From: Planobispora longispora
GTDB taxonomy: Bacteria; Actinomycetota; Actinomycetes; Streptosporangiales; Streptosporangiaceae
Direction: 5' to 3'
NCBI RefSeq assembly: GCF_016863135.1
Contig: NZ_BOOH01000019.1
Location: 310,001-374,000, forward strand
Length of the DNA: 64,000 bases
Shown: positions 1 through 9,207 of the stretch, in pieces
Layout of the letters: each line of letters begins with the position of its first letter
How positions within the stretch are numbered: the stretch's first letter is position 1
Made by a program: the position numbers and the translations under genes
The notes under the pieces: generated by a model
What the model was told of the DNA's origin: nothing
Seen by the model: the letters and a program-made list of their open reading frames with translations, nothing else
Databases searched by the model: none

Positions 1-2121
1 GGCGTCGGCGTACAGGTTGCCCTGGTGGCCGGTCCGGTTCGGCTCCCAGGAGTTGTCGCTGCCCGAGCCGTGGAAGTCGTAGCCCTGGACGTTGAAGATG
101 TCCAGGTGCCTGGCGACCTCGGCCAGCTCCCAGCCCGCCTCGATCTTGGCCGGGTCCGCCGGGGTGAAGGCGGTGAGCTGGTAGCGCTTGCCGGTCTGCT
201 CGGTCAGCGCGTCGAGCTGCCTGCGGAACTCGGCGATCAACAGCGTGTTGTTCCGCTTGTCGGCGGTGCTGACGTGGTTGCCCGGATGCCCCTCGGCCCC
301 CGGCCACTCCCAGTCCAGGTCGATGCCGTCGAAGATCCCGGCGGCGGTGCCCGGTCCGCCCGCGCCGTTGTACACCGGCAGGTTGCCCTTGATGTAGATG
401 TCGATGCAGGAGCTGACGAACTTGCGCCGGGCGGCGTCGGTGGCGGCGACGTCGGAGAAGTACTTCGAGTAGGTCCAGCCGCCCAGGGAGATCAGCACCT
501 TCAGGTGGGGGTGCTTGGCCTTGAGCTTGCGGAGCTGGTTGTAGTTGCCGCGCAGCTTCTCCCAGCCGGTGTCGCCGACCCCGTCCACGGACTGCGCCGC
601 GCTCATCGGCCTGCCGTAGTCGGCGTCCGCGTCACCCGCGCCGTCCCCCTGGTCGGGGTCCTGCGGGTTGGACGAGGTGCCCTTGGTGACCCCGTGCAGG
701 CAGGTCAGATTGACCGGGTCGACGTTGCCGAAGGCGTAGTTGATGTGGGTCAGTTTCGCCGCGGCCCCGGTGGTGTCGAGATTGCGCACGAAGTACTGGC
801 GGCCGTAGATGCCCCACTGCACGAAGTAGCCGACCCGGGCGTAGCCGTCGCCGACGATGTCGGCGGTGCTCGCCTTCAGCTCGTTGCTCGGCGGTGAGAC
901 GTTGTCGTACAGATCGCGGGCCCGCACGGTGAAGGTGTACTCGGTGGACGGCGAGAGCCCGTTGACCGTGGCCGTGGTGCCGGGCACGGTGGTCTTCAGG
1001 GTCTCGCCGATGTAGACGTCGTATCCGGCGACGCCCGTGTTGTCGGTGGAGGCCCCCCAGGCGAGCGAGACGCTCGACGGGCCCTTGCCCGTGCTGCGCA
1101 GCCCGGTCGGCGCGGTGGGCGGCTGGGGGTCCTGGCCGGGGTCGTTGGTCCTGACCTTCAGCGCGGAGCTGGCCGGGGAGGTGTTCCCCTTGCGGTCCTT
1201 GGCCTTCACGGTGAAGGTGTACTCGGTGTCCGGGGTGAGGCCGGTGAGGGTCGTGCTCGTCCCGGTGACCGTGGCGGCGGGCGCGGTGCCGTTGTAGACC
1301 TCGTACCCGGTGACGGGCAGGCTGCCCGGGGTCGAGGCGTCCCAGGCCAGCGAGACGGTTTTCGTGGTCTTGACCGGCGAGCGCAGGTTCCCCGGCGCGG
1401 CGGGCGGTGTGTCCGCCGACCCGTCGCACCTGACGTCGTTGATCCGGCAGTTCTCCGGCTCGGCGGACGCGCTGAGGGTGAAGGCCGGGCTGTACGGCTC
1501 GGTCGATCCGCCCGCGGGCACGGTGGTGTTGTAGTGCGCGGGGGTGAGCGTGACCTGGCGGCCGCTCTGGCTCAGCGTCGCGTGCTGGGCCCCGCTCGCG
1601 GTGACCCCCGCGGGCAGGTCGAACGTGATCGACCAGCCGCTGAGCGCGGTGGTGGTGTTGTTGGCTACCACGAACCCGCCCCGCGTCCCGCTGCCCGTGT
1701 AGGTGGCGGTGACCGGCGCGGGCGGGGGCGGCGGGTCGCCGCTCCCGTCGCAGGCGGCGTTGTTGATCGTGCAGCTCGTCGGCTGGACCGGCGAGCTGAG
1801 GGTGACGGTGGGGCTGTACGGTTCGGTGTTCCCGTTCGCCCGCACGGTGTTGATGTAGAACGCGGGGGTCAGCTTGACCCGCGTCCCGGTCTGGGTGGTG
1901 GTGGCGTGCTGGGGGTTGCCGACGGTGACCCCGGGCGGCAGATCGAAGGTGATCGACCAGCCGGTGACCGCGGTGCTGCCGGGATTGCTCACCACGAACT
2001 TGCCCTGGCTGCCGGTCAGCGTGAACGCGGCGGTCAGGCGGGCGGCGGCCTCGGCGGGGACGGCGGTGATCAGCGCCGCCAGGAGAGTGAGGGCGAACAG
2101 GATGGGGGGTGTTCGGCTCAT
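1..2121 (-). CDS. Secreted GH18 chitinase with two CBM2-like and two FnIII domains (3' end beyond window)
   Basis: The reading frame is open from an ATG at 2121 to the window edge, giving 707 residues without a stop. Residues 1-26 form a signal peptide (hydrophobic ILFALTLLAALITAV, then AEA). Two CBM2-like beta-sandwich modules follow (about 27-115 and 118-205), each closing with a C-x-INxxxC pair. Two fibronectin type III modules come next (about 212-295 and 303-390, each with TEYTFTV-type strands). The GH18 barrel starts near 395 and has the catalytic DxxDxDxE motif as DGIDLDWE, residues 598-605, so E605 is the predicted acid/base. It should hydrolyse chitin outside the cell. The last part of the barrel lies off the window. 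Binding and linker modules precede the catalytic domain, an arrangement common in actinobacterial chitinases. Confidence 0.93.
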   Translation of the reverse strand, partial: MSRTPPILFALTLLAALITAVPAEAAARLTAAFTLTGSQGKFVVSNPGSTAVTGWSITFDLPPGVTVGNPQHATTTQTGTRVKLTPAFYINTVRANGNTEPYSPTVTLSSPVQPTSCTINNAACDGSGDPPPPPAPVTATYTGSGTRGGFVVANNTTTALSGWSITFDLPAGVTASGAQHATLSQSGRQVTLTPAHYNTTVPAGGSTEPYSPAFTLSASAEPENCRINDVRCDGSADTPPAAPGNLRSPVKTTKTVSLAWDASTPGSLPVTGYEVYNGTAPAATVTGTSTTLTGLTPDTEYTFTVKAKDRKGNTSPASSALKVRTNDPGQDPQPPTAPTGLRSTGKGPSSVSLAWGASTDNTGVAGYDVYIGETLKTTVPGTTATVNGLSPSTEYTFTVRARDLYDNVSPPSNELKASTADIVGDGYARVGYFVQWGIYGRQYFVRNLDTTGAAAKLTHINYAFGNVDPVNLTCLHGVTKGTSSNPQDPDQGDGAGDADADYGRPMSAAQSVDGVGDTGWEKLRGNYNQLRKLKAKHPHLKVLISLGGWTYSKYFSDVAATDAARRKFVSSCIDIYIKGNLPVYNGAGGPGTAAGIFDGIDLDWEWPGAEGHPGNHVSTADKRNNTLLIAEFRRQLDALTEQTGKRYQLTAFTPADPAKIEAGWELAEVARHLDIFNVQGYDFHGSGSDNSWEPNRTGHQGNLYADA

Positions 2122-2138
2122 GCGGAAACTCTTTCTTA

Positions 2139-2153
2139 TAGGAAAGTTTCCTA
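2139..2153 (-). promoter_or_regulatory. Palindrome upstream of the chitinase gene, probable operator
   Basis: TAGGAAAGTTTCCTA is an inverted repeat with 7-bp arms around one central base. It lies 18 bp upstream of the chitinase ATG in AT-rich sequence that stands out from its surroundings. The position suits a repressor site controlling a secreted hydrolase. The regulator is not known from this window. Confidence 0.55.
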
Positions 2154-2226
2154 ACAATTACGCGGATGGTAACCCCGTCCCCCCATGTCAACAAGGCCCA
2201 ATCACGACACCGGACGACCGCCGGCA

Positions 2227-2262
2227 GTCTGGGCGGCCACCGGATCCGGTGGCCGCCCAGAC
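2227..2262 (-). terminator. 36-bp perfect palindrome, terminator of the membrane-protein gene
   Basis: An uninterrupted dyad with 18-bp arms beginning GTCTGGGCGG lies 32 bp after the stop of the gene ending at 2295. No T-tract follows, as is usual in actinobacteria. It separates that gene from the chitinase promoter. Confidence 0.8.
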
Positions 2263-2294
2263 CGCGGCTTCCACGTCACCCGCGATCTCCAAGG

Positions 2295-3266
2295 TCAGAC
2301 CGCCGAGGTCTCCCGGGCGGGCACGGCCGCCACCGGCCGCACCGGGCGCCGCGCCGGGAGCGCCAGCAGGACCAGCCCCAGCAGGGCCCACCCGCCCAGT
2401 ACGGCCAGCGGCCAGGCCAGCGCCGCCCCATCGAAGTGCACGACGTTGGTGACGGCGGTGGCGCCGGGGCCGACGGGCAGGAACTGGCCGATCGCGGCGT
2501 ACCACTCGGGGATGAACCGGGCGCCGAGCGGACCACCGCTGGCCGGCAGGCCGATCGGGATGAACAGCAGGGCGGCCAGCCCGACCCCGCCGGGGCCCAC
2601 GACCTTCATCAGACCGGCGGCGACCAGGGCGACGGTCAGGACGATCCCGGAGGAGACGGCCACCAGCCCGCCGAAGGCGCCGGGGAGCGCGCCGAGGACG
2701 ACGTCGGCCAGCCAGGCGTTCGCCGTACCGGCCGCCAGGGCGCCCGCCGCCAGCACGCCGAGGCGGGCGGCGAGGCCGAGCCCGGGAGCGAGCCGGAAGA
2801 GCAGGACCGCCAGCGCGATGCCCGGGATGACCAGGCTGAGCACGTAGAACAGACCCGAGATGCCGCCCGCGTCACCGGCCGGGAGCGGCACGGCGTCCTC
2901 CACGGCCAGCGACCGGCCCTGCGCCTGTGCCGCGGACTGGAAAGCCTGCGTGACGACCGTCGCGGCGGTGCGCCCGCCCGCACTGGCGACCACCAGCCTG
3001 CCCTCCTGCGGCAGGAGGACCGCCTCGACGTCCCGGTCGAGAAGCGCCTGGCGCGCGGCCTGCTCGGACGGGTACCCGGCCAGCTCGAAGGCGCCGGGCC
3101 TGCGCCGGTCCAGCGCCGTCCGGAGCTGCTGCGTCACCGGCTCCGGCGCGACGACCGCGATGGGCACCCCATGCGGCTCGGGCTGGTGCAGGGCGCCGAG
3201 GAACGACCCGACGAAGAGCATGCCCACGGCGGTCACCGCCACGAGCATCGCGATGATCTTTCGCAT
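2295..3266 (-). CDS. Multi-pass membrane protein, ABC-2/YhgE-like, TetR-controlled
   Basis: 323 residues from the ATG at 3266. I chose this start over the ATG at 3278 because a GGTGAG Shine-Dalgarno lies 5 bases before it, and the upstream ATG abuts the operator. One N-terminal membrane segment (IIAMLVAVTAVGMLFVGSFLG) is followed by an extracytoplasmic domain of about 100 residues, then five or six helices in the C-terminal half. This is the layout of DUF3533/YhgE/ABC-2 permease-like proteins, often export-related. No ATPase partner is adjacent. It is transcribed divergently from a TetR gene and is presumably its target. The substrate is unknown. Confidence 0.6.
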   Translation of the reverse strand: MRKIIAMLVAVTAVGMLFVGSFLGALHQPEPHGVPIAVVAPEPVTQQLRTALDRRRPGAFELAGYPSEQAARQALLDRDVEAVLLPQEGRLVVASAGGRTAATVVTQAFQSAAQAQGRSLAVEDAVPLPAGDAGGISGLFYVLSLVIPGIALAVLLFRLAPGLGLAARLGVLAAGALAAGTANAWLADVVLGALPGAFGGLVAVSSGIVLTVALVAAGLMKVVGPGGVGLAALLFIPIGLPASGGPLGARFIPEWYAAIGQFLPVGPGATAVTNVVHFDGAALAWPLAVLGGWALLGLVLLALPARRPVRPVAAVPARETSAV

Positions 3267-3280
3267 TTTTCTCACCATCC

Positions 3281-3332
3281 GTTGACTTCAACTGCGTTGA
3301 ATTCAACGTAGACGAATTCAACATGGTTGAAT
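3281..3332. promoter_or_regulatory. Cluster of TTGAA-type inverted repeats, TetR operators
   Basis: Three dyads lie between the divergent genes: GTTGACTTCAAC (3281-3292), CGTTGAATTCAACG (3295-3308, a perfect 14-bp palindrome) and ATTCAAC-ATG-GTTGAAT (3316-3332). All share the half-site GTTGAA(T). Their place in a divergent promoter next to a TetR gene marks them as its binding sites, controlling both genes. Confidence 0.75.
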
Positions 3333-3339
3333 AGGGGGT

Positions 3340-3954
3340 GTGACGGAACAGACAAAGCGCTCCGGACGGCGACGCGGGAACGGCGAGTCCCCCCAGACGC
3401 GGGAGGCGATCCTGGAGGCCGCGCTCGGTGCGTTCGAGGAGAAGGGATACGGCGGGACGACGATCCGGGGTGTCGCCGCGGCGGCCGGGGTGGACCCGGC
3501 GCTGGTCATGCACTTCTTCGGCACCAAGGACGGCCTGTTCGACGCGGCGATCCGGGGGCCGGGCATGCCCCTGCGGCGGCTGCGCGAGGTGATCGACGCC
3601 GGTCCCCCCGGCGAGCTGGGCGAGCGCCTGATCCGGCGTTACCTGTCCCTGTGGGACGACCCGGCGACCGCCCCCCGCCTCCGCGCCGTCGTGCAGGCCG
3701 CGACGTCCACCCCCGCCGCCGGGCAGATCCTCAAGGACTTCATGGTCGCCGAGGTCCTCCGCCCGCTCGCCGAGCACCTGGGCAGCGACGACGGCGAGAC
3801 CCGGGCCGCCCTGGTGGCGTCCCAGATGATCGGCGTGGCGCTCACCCGGTACCTGCTCCACGTGGAGCCGATGGTCGCCCTCAGCGCGGAGCAGGTAGCC
3901 GCCGCCCTCGCCCCTGCCGTCCAGCACTACCTCACCGGCGACCTCAGCCTCTGA
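3340..3954 (+). CDS. TetR-family transcriptional repressor
   Basis: 204 residues from a GTG at 3340. The N-terminal helix-turn-helix is at residues 20-65 (TREAILEAALGAFEEKGYGG, then TTIRGVAAAAGVDPALVMHF, FGTKDGLF). The C-terminal ligand-binding half resembles a TetR_C domain and contains many short helices. The gene is divergent from the membrane protein ending at 2295, and TTGAA palindromes fill the gap, so autorepression plus control of that neighbour is the simplest model. A G-rich tract sits almost against the GTG, so initiation may be near-leaderless. The inducer is unknown. Confidence 0.9.
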   Translation: MTEQTKRSGRRRGNGESPQTREAILEAALGAFEEKGYGGTTIRGVAAAAGVDPALVMHFFGTKDGLFDAAIRGPGMPLRRLREVIDAGPPGELGERLIRRYLSLWDDPATAPRLRAVVQAATSTPAAGQILKDFMVAEVLRPLAEHLGSDDGETRAALVASQMIGVALTRYLLHVEPMVALSAEQVAAALAPAVQHYLTGDLSL

Positions 3955-3988
3955 CCACTCCGCTCACGCCTTCGGAGAGACTGGTCGG

Positions 3989-6673
3989 GTGCGTTCCGAG
4001 TGGTCCGGGCTGCCCGTCCGACATGTTCTCCCCCAGTTGCTCTCCGCCCTGGACGAGCACGGCGTCGCCGTGCTCACCGCCCCTCCGGGCACCGGTAAGA
4101 CCACGCTGGTCCCCCTCGCCCTGGCCGGGCTCCTCGACGGCTCGCCGGCCCGGAAGGTGATCGTGGCCGAGCCGCGCCGGATGGCGGTGCGGGCGGCGGC
4201 CCGGCGGATGGCCTGGCTGCTGGAGTCGCGGGTCGGCGCGGAGGCCGGCTTCTCGATCCGGGGCGAGCGCAGGGCGGGCCCGGACACGATCGTCGAGGTC
4301 GTCACCACCGGAGTCCTCCTCCAGCGGCTCCAGCGCGACCCCGAGCTCGGCGGCGTGGACGCGGTCCTGCTGGACGAGTGCCACGAGCGCCACCTGGACG
4401 CCGACACCGCCCTGGCCTTCCTCCTCGACGTCCGCGCCACGCTCCGCCCCGACCTGCGGCTGCTCGCCACATCCGCCACCGCCGACGCGGTCCCGTGGGC
4501 CCGCCTGCTCGGCGCCGGCGCGAGCCCGGCCCCGATCATCCACGCCTCCGGCACCCTGCACCCCGTCACCGAGATCTGGGCGCCCCCGTCCCGGCCCACG
4601 GCGCCGCCGCACGGCCTCCGGGTCGATCCCGCGTTCCTGTCCCACGTCGCCGACGTCGTACGGCGGGCGCTGGCCGAGCGGGAAGGGGACGTGCTGTGCT
4701 TCCTGCCCGGCGTCGGCGAGATCGGCCGGGTCGCCGGAATGCTCGGCGGACTCGACCTGAGCGCGGGCCCGGACCATCCAGGCGGTCCGGGGGACGCGAG
4801 TGGTCCGGGCGTTCCCCACGGCGCGGACGTCCCGGGCGGAATCCAGGTCCTCCAGGTGCACGGGCAGGCCCCCGCCCACGTCCAGGACGCGGTCCTGGCC
4901 CCCGGCCGGACGCGGCGGGTGATCCTGTCGACCTCGGTCGCCGAGTCGAGCCTGACCGTGCCCGGCGTCCGGGTCGTGGTCGACTCCGGCCTGGCCCGCG
5001 AGCCGCGCACCGACCACGCGCGCGGCCTCGGCTCGCTCACCACCGTCCGCGCGTCCCGGGCCTCCGCCGAGCAGCGGGCCGGGCGCGCGGGCCGCGAGGC
5101 TCCCGGCGTCGTCTACCGGTGCTGGTCCCGGGCCGAGCACGACCGGCTCCCCGAGCATTCCCGGCCTGAGATCGCCCTCGCCGACCTGACCGGCTTCGCG
5201 CTGCAGGCCGCCTGCTGGGGTGATCCCGCCGCCGCCGGCCTGGCCCTGCTCGATCCGCCGCCGCCCGCCGCGATGGCCGCCGCGCGCCGTACCCTGCACG
5301 CCCTGGGCGCCCTTCGCCCCCGTGCCGCCGCCGACGCGCCGGACGTCTCGGCGGGCCCCCCGGACACGCCGGACGCGGTCGTCACCGACCGGGGCCGGCG
5401 GATGGCGACGGCCGGAGTCCACCCCCGGCTGGCCCGGGCCCTGCTCGACATCGGCCCGCGCGCCGCCGAGGTCGTCGCGCTCCTGTCCGAGCAGCTCCCC
5501 CGGGACGCGGATGACGACCTCGTGGCGGTCTGGCGTTCCGCCCGCCGGGGCCGCGACGGTTTCTCCGCCCGCTGGCGGCAGGAGGCCGAACGCCTGGCCA
5601 GGGCCGTGCCCCGGGAGGGCGGCGAGTCGAGCGGCCCTCGGAGCGGCGCCGGCGGCTCCCGGAACAGCGGCCCAGCCGGCACCCGGAACAGCGGCCCAGC
5701 CGGCGCCTGGAGCGACGATCACCTGGCCGGGATGGTGGTCGCCCTGGCCTACCCCGAGCGCGTGGCCCGCAGGCGCGGCGGCGCCTACCTGATGGCCTCC
5801 GGAACGGCCGCCGAGCTGCCCGCGGGCTCGCGGCTCGGCGCGGCCGAGTGGCTGGCCGTCGCGGTCGCGGACCGGCCCGCCGGGTCGGCGACGGCCCGGA
5901 TCGCGCAGGCCGTCGTGATCGACGAGGAGATCGCCGAGGTCGCCGCCGCGCCGCTGCGCGGATCCGGCGACGAGATCGCCTGGCGGGTCCCGCCGGGGCA
6001 GCGGCAGGGCGACGTCTCGGCCCGCCGGGTCGAGCGCCTGGGCGCGATCGAGCTCTCCTCCGCCCCGCTCCGCGACGCCGGCGTCAGGCCCGCCGTCCTG
6101 GACGGCCTGCGCAGCGAGGGCCTGTCGGTCCTGCGCTGGCCGCCCGAGGCCGCGGCCATGCGCGAACGCCTGGCGTTCTGCCACCGCGCGCTCGGCGAGC
6201 CCTGGCGTCCGGTGGACGACGCCTCCCTCGTCGAGGCCGCCGACCTGTGGCTGGAGCCCGAGCTGTCCCGCGTCCGCCGCCGCTCCGACCTGGAGCGCAT
6301 CGACGTGGCCGCGGCCCTGCTCCGGCTGGTCCCGTGGAGCGCCCGCCTGGAGGAGGTCGCCCCGGAGCGGATCGAGGTGCCGAGCGGGTCGCGGATCAGG
6401 GTCGACTACTCCGGCGAGCGGCCGGTCCTCGCCGCCAAGCTGCAGGAGCTGTTCGGCTGGGACGAGGCTCCGAGCGTCGCCGGGGTGCCGCTGGTGGTCC
6501 ACCTGCTCTCCCCCGCGGGCCGTCCGGCCGCCGTCACCGGCGATCTGGCCTCCTTCTGGCGCGAGGGGTACCGCGCGGTCCGGGCGGAGCTGCGCGGCCG
6601 CTACCCCAAGCACCCCTGGCCCGAGGACCCGCTCTCCGCCACGGCGACCCGCCGTACCAACCCGCGCCGCTGA
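3989..6673 (+). CDS. hrpB: ATP-dependent helicase HrpB (DEAH/RHA family)
   Basis: 894 residues from a GTG at 3989. Walker A is PPGTGKTT (32-39), the Walker B/DEAH box is DECH (129-132), followed by SATAD (motif III) and the C-terminal RecA lobe with STSVAESSLT and QRAGRAGR (motif VI). The remaining third carries the HrpB-type C-terminal domain, ending with a run typical of the family (RYPKHPWPEDP). Length fits HrpB (about 800-900). It is a DEAH-box NTPase presumed to unwind RNA; its cellular role is poorly defined. It begins 34 bp after the TetR stop and may be cotranscribed with it. Two copies of a short RNSGPAG repeat near residues 551-570 mark a flexible insertion. Confidence 0.93.
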   Translation: MRSEWSGLPVRHVLPQLLSALDEHGVAVLTAPPGTGKTTLVPLALAGLLDGSPARKVIVAEPRRMAVRAAARRMAWLLESRVGAEAGFSIRGERRAGPDTIVEVVTTGVLLQRLQRDPELGGVDAVLLDECHERHLDADTALAFLLDVRATLRPDLRLLATSATADAVPWARLLGAGASPAPIIHASGTLHPVTEIWAPPSRPTAPPHGLRVDPAFLSHVADVVRRALAEREGDVLCFLPGVGEIGRVAGMLGGLDLSAGPDHPGGPGDASGPGVPHGADVPGGIQVLQVHGQAPAHVQDAVLAPGRTRRVILSTSVAESSLTVPGVRVVVDSGLAREPRTDHARGLGSLTTVRASRASAEQRAGRAGREAPGVVYRCWSRAEHDRLPEHSRPEIALADLTGFALQAACWGDPAAAGLALLDPPPPAAMAAARRTLHALGALRPRAAADAPDVSAGPPDTPDAVVTDRGRRMATAGVHPRLARALLDIGPRAAEVVALLSEQLPRDADDDLVAVWRSARRGRDGFSARWRQEAERLARAVPREGGESSGPRSGAGGSRNSGPAGTRNSGPAGAWSDDHLAGMVVALAYPERVARRRGGAYLMASGTAAELPAGSRLGAAEWLAVAVADRPAGSATARIAQAVVIDEEIAEVAAAPLRGSGDEIAWRVPPGQRQGDVSARRVERLGAIELSSAPLRDAGVRPAVLDGLRSEGLSVLRWPPEAAAMRERLAFCHRALGEPWRPVDDASLVEAADLWLEPELSRVRRRSDLERIDVAAALLRLVPWSARLEEVAPERIEVPSGSRIRVDYSGERPVLAAKLQELFGWDEAPSVAGVPLVVHLLSPAGRPAAVTGDLASFWREGYRAVRAELRGRYPKHPWPEDPLSATATRRTNPRR

Positions 6674-6714
6674 CCCTGCGGCGCCCACGCCCGCCGAGTC
6701 CCGGGGAGAGGAGG

Positions 6715-7419
6715 TCAGGCGGGCAGGCGGTCCTGGGTGGGGAGGATGTCCTCCAGGCGGGTGACGGGCATGTCGTAGGAGGTGACGGTGGCGTTGAGGG
6801 CGGCGGCGAGGGAGACCGCGGTGCGGTAGAGGAGCTCCAGGCCGGGGTGGTCCGCCAGGTCCTTGGCATCGAGCTCCAGATCGATCACGTGGTCCTCGGC
6901 GTCCGTCAGGTCGGAGGTCGGCCAGCTGTAGGAGGCCTTGACGACGCTGCCCGGCCCGCCCTCGAAGAAGCACATGCCCAGGTCGTGGTCGTGCCGGACG
7001 GTCCGCTCGCCGAGGACGGAGCGCACCAGCCCGGCCACCTCCTCGCAGTCGAGCACGCCGCGCTTGGCGCCCAGGTTCACCTGGACGTCGACGTAGTCGT
7101 CCTGGATCTCCGGCGGGTACAGGGCCCCGCCGATCCGGCTGGCCAGGGCGTTGAGCACGAAGCGGGAGGCGTTCTTGTCGCCGGTGGCGACGATCGCCCC
7201 TCTCCGGTCGGCCGGGATGCCCGCCTTGGCGGCGGCGCTCTCGGTGATCTCCATCCAGCGCACCCGGGTGTCCCTCACGACGAACCAGTCACCCGAGACC
7301 TTGAACTCGGGGTCGTACTGGCGGAGCAGACTCTCCAGCCGTCCCGGCTCCGGGGGCCGGAAGGTGAGCAGGGAGGGGTTGGAACGGAGCTGACGAGCCG
7401 TCTTGTCGAGGAACCACAT
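6715..7419 (-). CDS. Conserved hypothetical protein, 234 residues
   Basis: The protein begins MWFLDKTARQLRSNPSLLTF and shows no signal peptide, membrane helix or recognisable catalytic motif. It has ordinary soluble composition and third-position GC typical of real genes in this region. It converges on hrpB with a 41-bp gap. I do not recognise the family. Confidence 0.7.
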   Translation of the reverse strand: MWFLDKTARQLRSNPSLLTFRPPEPGRLESLLRQYDPEFKVSGDWFVVRDTRVRWMEITESAAAKAGIPADRRGAIVATGDKNASRFVLNALASRIGGALYPPEIQDDYVDVQVNLGAKRGVLDCEEVAGLVRSVLGERTVRHDHDLGMCFFEGGPGSVVKASYSWPTSDLTDAEDHVIDLELDAKDLADHPGLELLYRTAVSLAAALNATVTSYDMPVTRLEDILPTQDRLPA

Positions 7420-7682
7420 GGTTTCAGTATCAGGCCTCCCACTTGCGCCTCACTTGAAAGTCCCAGGTCACAGCCGTACGGCCGGCCCGGAAGCCCTGCC
7501 CCACCGGCGATATCGCGAAAAATCGTCTCTTCCCCGGTCGTACGGCGCGCGCCCGGCGACACCTCGCCGGACCCCGCCGACCGGGCCTCACCGCAGGGCG
7601 CATCGGACGCGTCACCCGATTGAGACCCGATTGCGGCATAGTGCACTTCCCCCGGCCGTGCCCGCGGGACCACACTCGGTGC

Positions 7683-9089
7683 ATGTCGTGGGTGGGAAGA
7701 TCCGCAGTCGAGATCGCCGAAGCCGTGCGACGGGGAAAGGTCACCGCCCCGGCTGTCGTCGAGGAGCATCTGCGCACGATCGCCGGGCGTGACGGGAGCG
7801 TGGGGGCGTTCCGCAGGGTCCGGGCGGAGGAGGCGCTCGCCGAGGCGGCCGCCGTACAGGAGCGGGAGGATCTCGCGGAGCTGCCGCTCGCCGGAGTGCC
7901 GATCGCGGTCAAGGACAACGTGCCGGTGCGGGGCGAGGCGATGCGCTGCGGATCGGCCGCCACGCCGGACACGCCCGCGGCCGAGGACCATCCCGTGGTG
8001 GCCCGGCTGCGGGAGGCGGGCGCGGTGGTCGTCGGGATCACCAACGTGCCGGAGCTGTGCCTGGCGGGTTTCTCCGACAGCGTGTACGGCGTGACCCGCA
8101 ACCCGTGGGATCTCGAGCGCACCTCCGGCGGCTCGTCGGGCGGGAGCGCGGCGGCCGTGGCGTCGGGGATGGTCCCGCTGGCCCACGGCGCCGACGGGCT
8201 CGGCTCGCTGCGCATCCCGGCCGCCTGCTGCGGGATCGTCTCGATCAAGCCCGGCCTCGGGGTGGTCCCCCCGCCGGAACCCGACTGGCACGGCATGTCG
8301 GAGAACGGCCCGCTCGCCACGACGGTGGCCGACCTCGCCCTCGCCCTGGCCGTGATGGCCGGCGACATGTCCCTGACCACGCCCGGCGAGACCGAGTCCC
8401 TCCGGGTGGGCGACTCGATCGACGACTACCCGGGCGGGCTGACCACCTCCGAGCCGGTGAAGCTCAAGATCGCCGTCGCGCCCCGGCCGCTGCCGTCCGG
8501 GTTCGCCGTGGACCGGGAGTTCCAGGAGGCGGTGCACGGCGCCGCGCGCATTCTCGGCGAGGCCGGGCACACGGTCGTGGAGCACGACGTCCGGATGCCC
8601 CTGTGGACCGGCACCGCCGGGGTGTTCACCTGGTTCACGTTCGCACGCGAGGACGCGGCCGGACTCGACCGGCGCAGACTTGAGCGGCGGACGAGGGCCC
8701 TGGCCCGCACCGGGCGGGTCCTGGGCGCCCTCGGACTGGACGGCGCGCGGGGCCGCGACCGCTGGCGCGCCCACGAGGCCGACCAGTGGTTCGGCGACGC
8801 CGACGTGCTCGTCAGCCCGACGCTGGCGATGGTCCCGCCGCGCGCGGAACGCTGGGGCCGTCGCGGCCTGTTCGGCAACGCCCGCGCGAACCTGACCTAC
8901 GCCCCCGCGACCGCCGCCTGGAACATGGCGGGCTGGCCCGCCATGACCGTTCCGTACGGCAGGCACTCCACCGGCCTGCCGATCGGCGTGCAGCTCGTCG
9001 CGGCCCCCGGCGGCGAGGCCCAGCTCCTGACCCTGGCGGCCCACCTGGAGGCGGCCGCCCCCTGGCCCCGCCACGCCCCGCCCGCCTGA
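7683..9089 (+). CDS. Amidase signature family hydrolase
   Basis: 468 residues from the ATG at 7683 (MSWVGRSAVEIAEAV). An in-frame extension upstream runs through non-coding sequence and was rejected. The Ser-cisSer-Lys triad of the amidase signature family is visible: K77 in AVKDN, S152 in TSGGSSGGSA and nucleophile S175 in DGLGSLRIPA. These enzymes hydrolyse carboxylic amides or carbamates. GatA is unlikely because no gatB or gatC is adjacent. The gene stands alone and ends at a strong hairpin. The natural substrate cannot be told from sequence. Confidence 0.9.
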   Translation: MSWVGRSAVEIAEAVRRGKVTAPAVVEEHLRTIAGRDGSVGAFRRVRAEEALAEAAAVQEREDLAELPLAGVPIAVKDNVPVRGEAMRCGSAATPDTPAAEDHPVVARLREAGAVVVGITNVPELCLAGFSDSVYGVTRNPWDLERTSGGSSGGSAAAVASGMVPLAHGADGLGSLRIPAACCGIVSIKPGLGVVPPPEPDWHGMSENGPLATTVADLALALAVMAGDMSLTTPGETESLRVGDSIDDYPGGLTTSEPVKLKIAVAPRPLPSGFAVDREFQEAVHGAARILGEAGHTVVEHDVRMPLWTGTAGVFTWFTFAREDAAGLDRRRLERRTRALARTGRVLGALGLDGARGRDRWRAHEADQWFGDADVLVSPTLAMVPPRAERWGRRGLFGNARANLTYAPATAAWNMAGWPAMTVPYGRHSTGLPIGVQLVAAPGGEAQLLTLAAHLEAAAPWPRHAPPA

Positions 9090-9164
9090 ACGCCCCGCTC
9101 AAGCGCCTGAGCGCCGGCACGCCCCGCTTGAACGCCGGCACGGCCCGCCTGAGCGCCCGCACGG

Positions 9165-9196
9165 CGAGGCGCCGTCGGATGGCCGACGGCGCCTCG
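9165..9196. terminator. Bidirectional terminator, 14-bp stem
   Basis: CGAGGCGCCGTCGG, loop ATGG, CCGACGGCGCCTCG is a perfect stem between the convergent amidase and aldehyde dehydrogenase genes. Just upstream (about 9108-9165) lie roughly three degenerate 21-bp repeats of GAGCGCCGGCACGCCCCGCT type, which seem non-coding. Confidence 0.85.
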
Positions 9197-9207
9197 GGTG
9201 CGGCGGG

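Noticed and set aside
632-2194. A 520-codon minus-strand frame in the chitinase region
   Set aside because: It is out of phase with the frame showing signal peptide, CBM, FnIII and DGIDLDWE; its product is repetitive Arg/His-rich text.
3944-6973. Long antisense open frame over hrpB (about 1000 codons) and similar frames over 13.6-16.0, 56.3-60.6 and 62.1-63.8 kb
   Set aside because: High GC at third codon positions leaves few stops on the opposite strand. Their products are Gly/Arg/Pro-rich without domains, whereas the sense frames carry clear motifs.
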